Assembly: GCA_018894105.1 (NCBI GenBank) | Contig: CM032123.1 | Coordinates: 3,287,001 to 3,351,000 of the forward strand | Length of the DNA stretch: 64,000 nucleotides | Direction of reading: 5' to 3' | From: Jacaranda mimosifolia | Taxonomy: Eukaryota; Streptophyta; Magnoliopsida; Lamiales; Bignoniaceae | In this document: in pieces, positions 25,531-42,168 of the stretch | Position numbering within the stretch: position 1 is the stretch's first letter | Layout of the letters: every line of letters begins with the position of its first letter | Program-made: the position numbers and the translations under genes | The notes under the pieces: model-generated | What the model was told of the DNA's origin: nothing | Database searches by the model: none | Seen by the model: only the letters and a program-made list of their open reading frames with translations

Positions 25531-26787
25531 TTTATAATTCAGTGTGCCACATTTCTTTTCCCAAAGGCTGGTGGCAGTGAGATTTAATTCTGTTCTTTTG
25601 GGGATTTTTCCACTGGCAATTTCCAATTGGCTTTTGTGGACTTTTGGTGAATGGGGTTTCCTTTTTATTTTGTATTTTGACAGAAGGCATCTAAAAATAT
25701 TTGCACTTCAAATATACTAAATGATACTCTTAATTTACTTCTGCATTATTTTAGATGACGGTACTGATTAGTTTCTTGATATATATAAACTGTAGCACTT
25801 ATGTACCTGTACATTAATTTCTAGCAAATTTGTGATATATATACTTTCTTCCATTGGTTTTATTCACTTTAATGCTATTTGGCAAGAATTAAAATGACAT
25901 GATGTTTCCAGAAAGAAAAAGGATAGCAAACCAGACCATAAGAAAAGGTCGGATCGAGGCCCAACATAAGATTCGGGCCAAACCAATCACGCCCGGTCCA
26001 TTGATTTGATGGTTCTCCGCCTGGGTTTTGCACAATAAACAATTACTGGGTATTGTGAGAGTATGGGCCTACCCTACCCTGACAGGCCTAGAAAATGAAA
26101 TGGAATGCTAAAGCAAACGAAGTCCATTTGTATTTTACTCTTTCCTTGGATTATTCTGTTTGGTGATAATTGGTAATTGGTGATAAAAATCTGGGGTTTT
26201 AGTTTCTGGAAATATGAATTTATGTATGTATATGAGTATCTATATTTTGATATGTGGAAAATTCCCAAATTTCAGGGATTGTTTATAATGTCTTTTCTGG
26301 GTCCATTTTAGCAAGTCTCTTTCTTGCTATTTGTATATAAACTTGGGTTTGTACGTTTTTCCACTTTTCTTTTTTCGAGTTAGTCGATAATGCGTTTTCG
26401 AGACACTGTTTGAAATTGTCTTCTATTTTTGTGACACAGTATGATATCCTCGTATCTCTGAGCAGTATCAGATGATAATGCAAAATTAGCAAGAGAATTT
26501 ATGTTTGGCAATATTCTATAAATTGTTGAATGGCTGTCTGCCGCCCCATCCAAGTTCTGATTGCCCTGTCTAACAGAAAGGAAAGGTCTCCTCTGCTTGA
26601 TTTCCCTTCTTTGCTTTCTTACTTCTGAAGTGTTCGTTCATGGTTTAGGAGTTAGCGTTTTTCAGTTGAAGAGAATTGCTACTAAGTTATACATTCTTGA
26701 ATGCAGCTACTTGGTAGTCAGTTTCCTATTTTGTCTATTTATCCTTGATTGGTCTGGAAGATAATTTGGTATTTTTATGATTTTCAG
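25531..26787. other. DHFR-TS leader intron region, with hAT end fragment
   Basis: No separate gene. At about 26040-26090 the sequence GGGCCTACCCTACCC and TGACAGGCCTA matches the right end of the hAT-like family at 12523-13800 and 33562-34482; no matching left end was found, so it is a truncated copy. Confidence 0.5.
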
Positions 26788-26907
26788 GTTACTTTACATT
26801 CTTTTCGGAGTAGTCTAGTCTGTTCAGCTTCAGAATCACCATTGGTACGGTCTTTTGAAACTTCGAAGTCCTTTACTACGCAAGGATTCTGCAGCAGATA
26901 TTTAGTA

Positions 26908-30724
<3,817 letters not shown>

Positions 30725-32641
30725 AGCAATATTTTAGGCTGTGGGCAGCTGCTGGTTATTGCAGATTTTTCCATGCAGTCCTGCTGTTTTCTGGAATTGT
30801 TCTGTATTAACATAAATATGCTTGTTTCCTGGTGGAGGCTCTCCTTTCCTCCTATGTTCAAATTCTCTATTTTAATTGTTGTTTGTTTTAGTGTATATAT
30901 TTTTATGCCAGATAAAGGTAAGATCTTTTTTCAACAATTTTTGAAGAGCTTCACAGTTGAATTCGAACTCATAAAGTTTTGATGAATGAGCTGATCTCGT
31001 GAGATTTTCAATAAATTCTTCGATTTTTATGGAAATGGTTAGAATCAAGTGTTTTTAAATAAGAATATTTAATTTTTGTATACAAAATATAAAGTATAGT
31101 GAAACAAAGAGGATTTGAATTGAAAAATTCCAAGGCCGCGTTTGATTTCATGTATTAGTAATGTATTTTAATTTTAGCCTGAATCAGATTATGAAAGATT
31201 ATCATTATCTCTCATAATGCAATCCTACATTTGATACTCTATATTACATTTGGCATTATGTTATATTCAACTCATTGTGTCACGCTTAATACTAATTATT
31301 TGTTGCTATATTGTTTTATTTTTTCAAGATTGCATCTACACTCAATAGCATTGAGCATAGGCATATCATGGATATATGCATGGGTGCCAGAGTGTGCAAT
31401 ATTTGAGCACATGTGTAGAAAATGTGGTTGCCTAGGCGTCGGATGTGTATATTTTATTACAAAAAAAGAAGTGCATATGCGCAATATGGGAATAGGACTA
31501 TGCACCAAACTATTAATGAAATATAGACATGTTATGTATGTATATGTATCAATGTATGCAACAAAATCACCCGTGCATCAAGGCATAAATGAGGCGCCAA
31601 AGTGAACATTCAAATTTTAAATCTAAAATGATTTTGAGGGGGTTCTTAGTAATTTCAACCAACTATTTGAAGGATATATTCGTCACTTAAATTGTTGATT
31701 AGCCTGGAGATATTACTAATTTAACCTCCAATCCTGAAATTTGATTAGCGGCTAATTATGGCTACAGTATGGGTTCAGCGCGAACTCAAAGCTAATTTGT
31801 TTTGAGTCAATCACCTTAATCTCACGTATTCAATGCGAAATTAGCAACTATTAAAACTACTATTACACCCTATTGACATAAATCAAATGTGGCCCAAGTC
31901 CATTTGACGCATAATTTTTTAAATATCCAGAAGACTCTCGCCTCAATATGTATGCTTATTTGTGCCACTTCTTGAAATTTGATGATGAAAATTTAAAATC
32001 ATTTTGGTACATACGATGTCAGGTTGCTACCTCCCACCTGAATTTCATCGGAGTGACTACTGTGCTCTGAAAATGATTATATGCTCTTCTTTTAGATACA
32101 ATGATAAAAATCAAAGGAAATAATTATTACAAAAGCCAGAAAATTCCTATAATTGCAATTAATGTCACCTAAGTCTTACAACTTGCAATGATTCCGAAAA
32201 ATAGTATTAACTGCCAATTGAATTTTCATTAATTTGTCAACGTTCTCAACATTAAAATATGACCTTCCCTCCTTCCTCAAATGACTTCTATTACTTCATG
32301 TGGTGATGGTAGTTAAGAGTGTGGACTCATCATTAACAATAATAGCAACAATAGTTGTAATATTAAATATTCTATAACAATAATGATACACCACAATTTT
32401 AAGGAACATAATAGATTAGATGATGCTGCATGGATTGCCACTATGCTTATTAATATCGATATAAATTAATCATCGTTAGTCTTGCATGTATCCTTCATTT
32501 TTTAAAATATTTTTATCTTCAATTTTACTTTATTTTTACTATTTTCTGATCTAAGTGTTAAAAGATTTTTATGAAAAATTTTAAGTAAACGCAACCTTTA
32601 TTTGCTTTGAGTTTGCTGGTCAATTCAAAAAAATTAATTTA
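30725..32641. other. DHFR-TS 3' flank and spacer
   Basis: Holds the 3' UTR of DHFR-TS. A 124-residue frame at 31231-31605 has no recognisable domain and skewed composition, so it is not called. No transposon ends recognised. Confidence 0.45.
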
Positions 32642-33009
32642 GAGAAAATTGCATTTTTAAGCTCATGGTATAGCTGTGTTTACATTGTTAGTCCCAAAAA
32701 TTGACGATCACTTTATTTCCATTTTTCAAAACATTTTACACACCTTTGGTTCTGCACCGTTAAATGTTAATGAAAACTGTTAAAATAAAAAGAATTCATT
32801 ATCCACAAAACCCTGAAATTTGGTTTTTAGTGGGGTTTTTTTATAAATAAATCAAATTTGAGTTGTTTTTTTTTTAAAACGGAAAATTGGATGGGGACGA
32901 AAAGTGTATAAAAAATTATGAAAAAAGGACATAAAGTGGCCAAGTGTCAATTTTTGGGACTAGCAGTGCAAACACAGTAATATTATGAGATTAAAAATAT
33001 ATATTTTCA
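32642..33009. mobile_element. Short Mutator-like MITE
   Basis: Inverted repeats of about 150 bases: left GAGAAAATTGCATTTTTAAG, right its diverged complement. Internal words (TTAGTCCCAAAAATTG, CACCGTTAAATGTTAATG) match the ends of element 22386-24088, so this is a short relative without a GC core. Flanks ATTAATTTA and ATTAATTAT agree at 7 of 9. Confidence 0.65.
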
Positions 33010-33561
33010 ATTAATTATAATTAAAAAAAATTCGAGCAACTCACGTCAAGTTTCTTTTGTTTTCCTCATCATATCCTCCTTTTATTATATTGGACTTGCT
33101 ATAATTTACCATATGCAATTTTGGGAGGTGGCCTTGGGCATTCTGGTTTCGTCCAACATAGGTCAAATATTCAAATATTTTAGCCATTACAAGGTAAAAA
33201 TAATTAAAATTGCTCTCTTTTGCATGATGTCTTGTTGAAAATTATAAGAAGGGCTATTAAAGTTCGACTTAAGGGGTAAGTATTGAAAAATCATGTCTAC
33301 TTAATGGTAAGATTTATCAATTTCCTGAAATAGAAGAATTGATGTTTCTTCACAAGTGGAAAATAATAGTTGATTCTACTCCAAGAATTCAATTTTGTCA
33401 CATAGTCCTTTGTCTTTCTATACTATTTATGGATGTCTTTTCAGTTAATTATCAGATGAGTTATTATTTTTTGAATTATGTAATTTGTTGAACCAGATGC
33501 TGATAGTTCATTAGAGAAATCAGTGAGAAAGAGAAAACATGGATCCATAAGTACACTAGGA
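33010..33561. other. Spacer
   Basis: AT-rich, nothing recognised. Confidence 0.5.
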
Positions 33562-34482
33562 TAGGCTGTAAATGGATAGGGTAACATCCTACTCAGGTCC
33601 AAAATATCAATACACATATTCTATTCATACCCATACTTATTAAAGATAGTGTAATGGGTATGGGTAGGGTCTGTATCCATAAATTACTCATGTACCCATA
33701 CCAAAAAATTACATATTATTTTATACTTAAATTTAATCTATGAACCTAAAAATTGTTTATACCCAAATTAAATTTATATTAATGATAAACTTTTTATATA
33801 TAAAAATTACAAATATGTGAATGAATAGTAACAACTAAATAATTTTCTTCATTAAAAATTAAATTAAATTAATAAAATTAATAAAGTTAATATATTGTGA
33901 TAGCAATTTTTTTTTAAAATTGGAATAGCAATAGCAACAGTTGTACATTTTTCATTAATAAAATTAATAATATTAAAATTAATAGTGGAATAAATCATTA
34001 TTATAAAAATGGTTAATAAAATTAATTTTGTTAATGAATAAAGTTTATTAATATAGAAATTAACTATTTTTTAAATTTAAATATAGAAAAAAAGTTTTTG
34101 CTTTTAAACTATTTTTATTAACTTTTTTTTAATTATATTAATTTAATTAGCAAAAAGTTTAATTTTAATTATATTAGTAAAGTTTAACTATTATATCAAT
34201 AAAACAGTTAATTTAATTAGCAAAAAGTTTAAAATTAAATAATTTAAATTAAATAATTAAATTAAATTAAATATAAAAAATTTATTTTTTGTTATCGTAT
34301 ACCAAATAATATTTTTATTATATATTGAAAAAATAAATATATACATTAAAAATATAAGTTCAATAAACTAGACTTAATGGGTCTTGGGTTAGATAGGGTA
34401 GGGTAGGATTAGAGTTTCATCCTTTTGGGTATTTTAGGGCATGAGTGTGGGTAGAGTGATATCCTACCCATTTACAGGCCTA
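33562..34482. mobile_element. hAT-like element with perfect 8-bp TSD
   Basis: Ends TAGGCTGTAAATGGATAGGG and CCTACCCATTTACAGGCCTA are flanked by CACTAGGA on both sides (33554-33561 and 34483-34490). Subterminal GGGTATGGGTAGGG words; AT-rich centre; no transposase. Confidence 0.87.
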
Positions 34483-34569
34483 CACTAGGAGAAAGAATGA
34501 TATTACATACAAAAAATTAAATAGAAATATGAAAATTGATGTTAATGACTTATATTAAATGATATTTGA

Positions 34570-34650
34570 ATAGTCAATTGGACGAGTGGTATTGTCTCAA
34601 ACTTATATGTGTGAGGTTTGGGGTTGCAATCTTATAATTTATATATATAC
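34570..34650 (+). mobile_element. Possible tRNA-derived SINE fragment
   Basis: GGACGAGTGGTATTGTC resembles a Pol III A box and GAGGTTTGGGGTTGCAATC a decayed B box at suitable spacing. No target duplication found, so this is tentative. Confidence 0.3.
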
Positions 34651-34845
34651 AAATATGTATATTAAGTGACAATATAATTTTTAACTATAATACCAACTTA
34701 ATAAAAACTAGCGCTTTAAAGTGCTACTGTTGATAGTATATATATATATGTATGATGTATGTATGTATGTATATACGCACAATCACAAAGTAATAATTTA
34801 GTGACAATAAAAGTATCAACAAGATTCTTGACAAGATATTTATTA

Positions 34846-35761
34846 GGGTAAATGACACTTCACCCTCCTAAATTTAATTGTTTTGGCACATCATCCCCCC
34901 AAATATAACTTAAAGTCGCTTCATCTCATCAACTTAAAGTTAGTGGAATACTTTGCCCCCCAAATTACAATTTTTGGTAGATCGTATGGTTGGAGAAAAA
35001 TATTATTCTTGTTATTTTCACTTTTTCCCACATTTTCTTGTTCAGAAAAAAAGGAACCTAACTATTCTTGTCATTTATACATTTTCCAGTTCAAAAATAA
35101 AGAAACCTATCTACTGAGAATAATATGATACTCTGGTTCTTATTCTTTTCTTATTTTCAATTAGCTTATTTGCGATCTCCCATTGTTTAGGGAATTAATT
35201 GTTGATTGAAATATAATTGAATGAGTTTTAATACATATATTTTAATTAGAAGCATGTTTAGTTTTTCATTCATGTGGTACGGATGGTAGTTGTGCTGTAA
35301 ATAACATTTTTAAATGATTAATTTGTTTTCTTGTCTGGTAAGATTACTCAGCCAATCATATTAAAGAAGCAAAATCACTATCCTTATTTTCACTCTCAAA
35401 CAAATTTTTCTAACTTTAAAAGATATTTTCAGAAAATAGTAAAACTCATACTTTATTATAGTGATACTAAAATTATCCAATCAATCTTTACAGAATCAAA
35501 TCATTAACTTTGTCATTCCTCTAAGGGAATATATACACAACACATTACAAAAAATACAACACAAATATACTGAGGAAGGAGGGAAAAAGTGAAAATGACA
35601 AGAATGGCATTTTCTCTAGCCACATGATCTGCCAAAAATTGTATTTGAGGGGTAAAGTGTTTCGATGACTCTATGTTGAGGGAATAAATTGGTTTTAAGT
35701 TATTTTTGAAGAATAATGTGCCAAAATAATTAAATTTTAAGGGGTGAAGTGCCATTTACCC
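34846..35761. mobile_element. Mutator-like element with perfect 9-bp TSD
   Basis: Inverted repeats of about 200 bases beginning GGGTAAATGACACTTCACCC, with the complement at the right, and a perfect 9-bp duplication TATTTATTA (34837-34845 and 35762-35770). The interior is AT-rich with no gene and no GC core. Confidence 0.88.
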
Positions 35762-35770
35762 TATTTATTA

Positions 35771-37776
35771 TCTGTATATAGGGATCATTAATTGTTAATG
35801 GAAATATATAAACACAAATTTCTCACGTTAAGTTTATGAAAATCATTATTAAGAGAAAATCAATTATTTTTATTATTTAAACTATACATTAACCCAAAAA
35901 AAAAAAAAAAATCCATATTTTTTTTAGAGATGTACCTAAATTGTCCTCATCTTTACTTTTGATCCTCATAACTACCACAACTTATGCAATAATTATTATT
36001 TACAACTCACCCACTCTATACTCCACTATATCTTATCATAACTTCTTAATTTTCTTTAAATAAAAATTTAAATAAATATATTAAAATTATTAAATCACTA
36101 ATTTATAAAATTAATGGCAATTTTATATTATTAATATTTTCTTTTTCTCTTGTAGAGTGAAATTGCCGCAAGGGAAAGGACCCATACAACTCCACCAATA
36201 CAACAAAACATGCTAAATGCTAGCTTTGATATGAAGAATTAAGACTAGGTGGTTAGAAAAGTCCCAAAACAAAATAATGGGGAGGAATATTTTTAATTCT
36301 CATTTATTAAGTAGGAATTGTTGCAATTTAGGTAGCAATAGGAAATATTATTAAATTTATGTCCACACCACCTCTACTCTTTAATTCCCCTTTATGATGT
36401 TGACTTAGATTATCGCACATATGTCTTAATGGTCCTTAAATTTTTATATGCCAACAATTAATTATTTTTTTAATGTAATAAATATATATTTATTGGCTGT
36501 ACCACTACTTGATTAGCTAACAATTTCATGGCCTACTAAATAGTTAATTGCTTTACCAACTATTTTTTTTTCCTTTGGAATATGTTAACTCATATTATTA
36601 TGTAATTAGTTAAATATATAATTCTTTTGCCATCTTAGCTTGGGTGAACGATCGATGCAATCAAATTGAGATATTTCGAATTATTCGTCCACATGAGTAA
36701 AATTACAAAAAATATTTTGAGATTATTTTAATATTGAACCTGAAAATTTACGAGTTCTGAATCAAATCTTATCAACACTTTAACAGATGAATTCCGATTT
36801 AAGAGGTAAAATTAATATTTATAAATTGTTAATTAATAATGACTAGAATTTCATTATTAATTTATATATACTATAATTTAGTGAAATTTTTAATGGCTAG
36901 AAAACAAAACAACAATCTAGTGGCCTTTTACATTTATGCATGTTTCAATTTTTTTTTTTTTTTTATTTTATGTATTTTTTACTTTGGATTTGAAGCCCTT
37001 ATTACCTACTATTTGTTATGCAGTCATTAAAATATATTAAACATCAATAATTTTTTGGCTGGGGGATTGGAGGACAACTTTTATCCATACCGTAGTTAAC
37101 AGCATTATGTGTTGGATTGCATTTTTAATTTTTTTAATATTTGGAAGCCAACCAATTAAGTTGTTGGCTTTATCCACCATGTGGGTTTCTTAAACTCACC
37201 GACTGCAGCCTTATTAAGATTACTTTTATAAGTTTTCAAAATTAATAATAATAATAATTTTATGAGATTTTAATTTCCATAATTTCTTCTTTAAAAAAAT
37301 AAATAAGATCACCTTGATCTCCTGTTTTGGAGAATAAGGTGATTATGAAAATAAATTATAATCAATTATAGAAAGATTAAATCGTCCCCTTTCGTTTGAA
37401 TTTTTTTTTCAAAAGGTACTCCAATTAAATTAGTTCTATCAATATTCTTAAAGCTTGAAAAATAATTTTGCAATGTCACACAATTGGTTTTTTTTTTTTT
37501 TTAAATGAAAAATTGGAGTAGAAACTCCATTTAAATCAGGATCTTCATTTTTTACCTCCACATCACAAGATTTGGATGAAATTTCTCGTCTTCTGTAATA
37601 TTGATTTCACAATAAGTGTTTCTCGTAGATCTTGTTCTTAGAGCAATGGAGAGTTGGGAGATAGTAAAGCACGTTCATTAGTATTTCAAGTAATTTTTTC
37701 TTTTTTGAGGAAAAAGTAGTTCATTTTTTATAAGTTGTTTTGGAGAATAAATTGCTTGTGAGAATGAATTATGATC
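35771..37776. other. AT-rich spacer
   Basis: About 2 kb with no gene recognised on either strand and no clear element ends. Confidence 0.5.
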
Positions 37777-37785
37777 ATTTTTTAT

Positions 37786-39232
37786 TGGGTGAATTGCATT
37801 TTATCCCCCCGTGTTAGCCATAAGTTGCAAAAAAACATCATATGAAAAAACAATAGTCAATGCACCTCCTTGTGATTTTAAAAAAATAGCAAATTAGCCC
37901 CCTCCGACTGGCGGTGCAAATCACGCACGGCAAGTGAGGTTGGTTCTAGGGTTTTTGGTGATGAAATGTCAATTTTGCCCCTTAATATCAATTGTTGGAT
38001 TTATTAAAAAAATTGACGGTTCAGATTACTTCTATCTAAAAAAATATATATAAAATATAAAAATATATTTATATATACCTACATATACATATTTATATAT
38101 AAAATATATGTATATGTATTATATATACATATTTGTATATATATATATATACCACTACCCACCCCCAACAACCCACCCAACCCTCCCCTACCACACCAGC
38201 GGCGGCCATGGCGGCCGGCGAACGCTGCCATGGCGGCCGCCTCCTTCAAGCAGCGGCATGGCCGCCATGGCCGCGTTTGCAGGCGGCCATGGATGCTGCC
38301 TTTGCGGCGGCGGCCTCCATGGCCGCCTGAATAAAATAAAAAATAAAAAAAATTGAAAAACAACGCCATGGCTGACCATTGCGGCCAGTGGCCAAATCTG
38401 GCCACAATGCTGCCATGGCAGCCCGTAAGGTTTGTGGAGGGGATGGGGGGTGGGTTGGGGGTAGATTATTAAATAATTATATATATATATTATCATATAT
38501 GTACTATATGTTATTATATATCTTATCATATATGTATTATAATGTATATGTTATTATATATATTATCATATATATGGTAATAAATATATAAATATAAATA
38601 TCTTATAAAAAATATATACGTATATAAATATAATATATATTTTCATAAATATATATAATATTTAATTTGAAATAAATAATTAGAAAGAGAAAGATATAAA
38701 AAAAAGTTATTTAAATTTTATAGATAAAATTTTAAGATGGGGGTGGGGGTGGGGTTTGTTATATAAAATATAATATAAAATGTCTATTTAGTAATATATA
38801 TTATGTATAAATATATACATAAATATTTATGTATTTATAATGTATTATATTATATATATTATATTATATATTTATATTTGTATATATATAATATATATAA
38901 ATAAAAAAAGAATAAATTAGAAAGATGAATAAACAAAAAAATTAAAAACAGTTTTTAAATTTTAAAATCAAAAAATTGGTATGAAGAAGATGAAAAAGAT
39001 ATATAAAAATATATTTAAAAAGAATAAATAAATAAAATTGACAATATATGAAGGAATTAGGGGTAGTATAGTCTTTATACATTGAAATTATGGTTAAATT
39101 GCAGCAAATCACAAAGGGGAGGTGGTGTGCTTATTTTTTAAAATCACAAGGAGGTGTATTGTCTATTATTTTTTCATAGGATTTTTTTTTGCAACTTATG
39201 ACTAACACAGGGGGGTAAAATGCAATTCACCA
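37786..39232. mobile_element. Mutator-like element with GC-rich core, element C
   Basis: Ends TGGGTGAATTGCATTTTA and TAAAATGCAATTCACCA begin inverted repeats of over 100 bases (through GTTAGCCATAAGTTGCAAAA and TCACAAGG...). Flanked by a perfect 9-bp duplication ATTTTTTAT (37777-37785 and 39233-39241). AT-dinucleotide-rich arms surround a GC-rich core at about 38155-38465 made of GGCCATGGC-like words, starting with CCCACCCCC and closing with GGGGGGTGGG. Frames in the core are repeat artefacts. Confidence 0.87.
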
Positions 39233-39241
39233 ATTTTTTAT

Positions 39242-40645
39242 TTGAGGAAAGAGTGGAGGAGGATGAGAAGAAAGCACATTTATTCGTGTTGACCTAAATA
39301 ATTTAAAATTTTATGAATTATTTTCAAAAAGTTGGTACCAAACTCAATAGTGAGGACAATGATGTATATATAATATGCAATCAAAAGCATAATGATGTCG
39401 ATGGACTTTTACAAAAGAAAGTTAGCAAATGGATTAAATGTTGTTTGTTATGGAGATTGGCTGGCAATTTAAGGGATCATCAATCATTTCCTTCTCCCAC
39501 AAAATGTGGTGAGAGACATATTTATTTATCTCTTTCACCAATGAGAAATTAGGAGAAAATAGAAAAAGAAATAGAAGAAAGGATGTTTTAATAGAAGTTC
39601 TCGATGGTAGATTGGCACACAATTAAGCCACGTAATTATGTCTTTTGTACACATTAATGGCAACAAACATAACACTATTACTTGAAGTCCCCATTCACGT
39701 CATGTGAATAGTTAATAGATCTAACATCGTTTTTACATTTACACATATGAATTTTTAGATATAAATCTTTTAACGAATTTTTGACGTCAAGTTTAAATAA
39801 AAATAAAAATAAAAATAATTAATAAAAATCACATGAAATTTGATGTCATTTTATATTGGAGTAGATCAAACGAGAGCTTGATTGAACATATAAACTGCTC
39901 TCTCTCTCTCTCTCTCAATTTCTGAAGAATAAAGGCCATTAAGACAATACCTTATAAAATTCGAGCCTTCCCATGTCAATAGATGGTATTAAATTTTTAT
40001 ACATTACAATATGATGGAGTTGAAGCAATTGGATTTGAACTCAAGACCTCTCTTAAAGAAAATTAGTCAAAATACGATACATCAGTAAAGGAAAAGAATA
40101 TCTTATGTTCAGAAATCTCAATAATTTTTCTAATACACCGAAGAACAAAATTAAAAAATTTATTCAAAAAGTAGTTAAATAATCTTACAAAATTCTTTAG
40201 ATTTGAATTTTTATGATAACATAGTCATTGCTAAGAAAGTGTTAAATGTAAAAAACTAGCCAGTTTGAAATGACACCACAAATGCATCCAACATTCAAAC
40301 TCACAGAAATGAAGTATATTAAAATCCAGGACCTACTGCTTCAGCTGAAAATTGAAATCCCAAATATTTTTTAATTTATGTCAGCTTCTACCATAGTAAA
40401 TTTCTTATAGTTTAATTCGTATCTTAAATTCCCAACGCAGGCATATCAAAGAAGATATAATCAAGTGTAATAAGAAATAACAGGTATATGAGAATTGGAG
40501 AGTTAATTTGGCCTTGTAATTACAGAGAAACAGAGAATTAGACAACTCAGCCATGTACCATAAGCAATATTCCGTGGCAACTGAACAGATTTTAACAGAA
40601 ATTTAACCTTGGATTCAAATTTTGTTGATGCAATTTACGCCATTT
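39242..40645. other. Spacer 3' of the DUF4408 gene
   Basis: No gene recognised. A (CT)n tract of about 19 bases starts at 39899. Part of 40540-40645 is probably 3' UTR of the minus-strand gene. Confidence 0.45.
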
Positions 40646-41404
40646 TCAGTGATTGATAATTGTCAGATTCTTCGAACTGATCTTGTTTGGATTTCCTTTG
40701 CTCCAGTGTTGATCAATGAAGGCATCGACTCTTCGTCGGAACTCTTCGCTGCTCAGGGCATCGATTTCCGCCGCGTTTGGTGGATTCGGAATCATTGTTT
40801 GGCGGCAATTCTCCGTCTCAGATCTTCGGAGCTCCGGCTGTGGCCGCACCGTAATCTCCCGCTTCAGTTTCTCTGACTGCGTCCTCTGAAACCTCTGTAT
40901 TTGCTTCGTCGCCTTCTCTATCGCCGCCGCCATATCATCGCATTGCGAAATCGCCTCCGTGTCTTCTGCGCGTACTACAATCTGCTTCTTCTCATCGCCG
41001 CTGCCTGATTCCGCACCCGGCGCCACTTCCGTGTTCGCAGGCGGAGGCAGAGTAGGCTCGCGAGGATCAGCCGCCTCGCTATATTTCACGTAATCATCGT
41101 ACAAATCGCCGCCGCCGGAGATATTCACGTCGTTCTGGCGGCAAAGCATGAACAACAAGACGATGATGGCGTTTCCGATGAGAAACACGACGTGGTGATT
41201 GAAGAGATAAGTGGAGAACTCAACAAAATATCCGCCAGTCACTTTCAAAACCGCTGGAACACGCGCCGAGGACCACGAGATCAGCCCAAACACCACCAAA
41301 ACTTCGAGAAATTGCCATAACTTGACGACTCTACGAAACCGATTAAACCTCGCAATAGCCTTTTCCTTCTCAAACTTCACGTTATCAAACATTTGCGACT
41401 CCAT
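40646..41404 (-). CDS. DUF4408/DUF761-type membrane protein
   Basis: Single-exon gene, 252 aa, function unknown. The N-terminal third has two hydrophobic segments, at about residues 30-50 (LWQFLEVLVVFGLISW) and 68-90 (HHVVFLIGNAIIVLLFML), as in DUF4408 proteins. The middle is charged and Pro/Glu-rich. The C-terminus holds LSSEEFRRRVDAFIDQHW, the short DUF761 signature found in a plant-specific family, some members of which respond to stress. The start ATG at 41404 gives MESQMFDNVKF; no longer frame exists upstream. Family assignment comes from recalled motifs. Confidence 0.85.
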   Translation of the reverse strand: MESQMFDNVKFEKEKAIARFNRFRRVVKLWQFLEVLVVFGLISWSSARVPAVLKVTGGYFVEFSTYLFNHHVVFLIGNAIIVLLFMLCRQNDVNISGGGDLYDDYVKYSEAADPREPTLPPPANTEVAPGAESGSGDEKKQIVVRAEDTEAISQCDDMAAAIEKATKQIQRFQRTQSEKLKREITVRPQPELRRSETENCRQTMIPNPPNAAEIDALSSEEFRRRVDAFIDQHWSKGNPNKISSKNLTIINH

Positions 41405-41816
41405 ATTCAGATCCCAAACGGGTCAATCAATTCTCAAACCCTCAACAACTTCACAACTTGGGCCAAATATAACACTACAGCCGAAACTCGGTAGGGCTTC
41501 TTCAGTTCGGAAGGCGGAGGGGGTTGCAAGAAAGGAAACAGGGCGTAAAAGGGGGAAGGAAAATCAGAGGGAAAGGAAATTCCCGGGGAGAAATGAAAAT
41601 AGAAAGGAAAGGGATTGGAAATGAAAAGGCATGTAAATTTTGAACTAACTGAGACCATATACATAGAAACAAAAGGGAATTTGAGGAGACAAGAGGTATG
41701 AGAGATTTGAGTTACGGTTTTTTTGTGTGTAGTGTGTGACAGAGTCTGAGAATTTGGTCGGACTTGAGAGTGGAAGTGGGTCTTCTAATGGAGAAAATGT
41801 GGGTACTATGTGTCCC

Positions 41817-41826
41817 GTTTTTATAG
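41817..41826 (-). promoter_or_regulatory. Candidate TATA box for the minus-strand DUF4408 gene
   Basis: CTATAAAAAC on the minus strand, about 410 bases before the start codon, would place transcription start near 41790 and imply a leader of roughly 385 bases. Not proven. Confidence 0.45.
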
Positions 41827-42051
41827 ATAGGCCAGGTGTGGGTAGTATAAATGATTGGCTTTTTATTACTACCATAATAAATTTGTCTGTACGTATTAGT
41901 GTTTATTAAGGAAACACGATTTTACTCTAAGCGCTTTCTTTTTCTGGTTTGAATTGTTTTCGAGGGATGTAATTGAAATGCGTGTATATTTTGTAACCAG
42001 AAATGTCAGAGTTAGTGGTGAGCGGACCTGCAATACTGTGACGGTTGCGCC

Positions 42052-42078
42052 TGCTCCTCCTCCTCCTCCTCCTCCTCC
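42052..42078. repeat. (CCT)n microsatellite
   Basis: About nine CCT/TCC units in a row. Confidence 0.95.
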
Positions 42079-42168
42079 GTCGCACGGGATAGTACTGGTG
42101 CACTGGTACGTTTGCTTTACTTTGTGGCAATTTGGACAAATTGGTTTTTGAGTTTTGGCTTTTACATA

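Noticed and set aside
31231..31605. A 124-residue frame downstream of DHFR-TS
   Set aside because: Cys/Tyr/Met-rich, no family resemblance, no splice or promoter context.
38079..38529. Overlapping frames in the GC-rich core of element C
   Set aside because: Same reason: Ala/Trp/Arg-rich repeat translation, open in several frames at once.
39960..40080. A minus-strand SINE with a B-box-like GAGTTCAAATCC
   Set aside because: No A box at the right distance and no target duplication.
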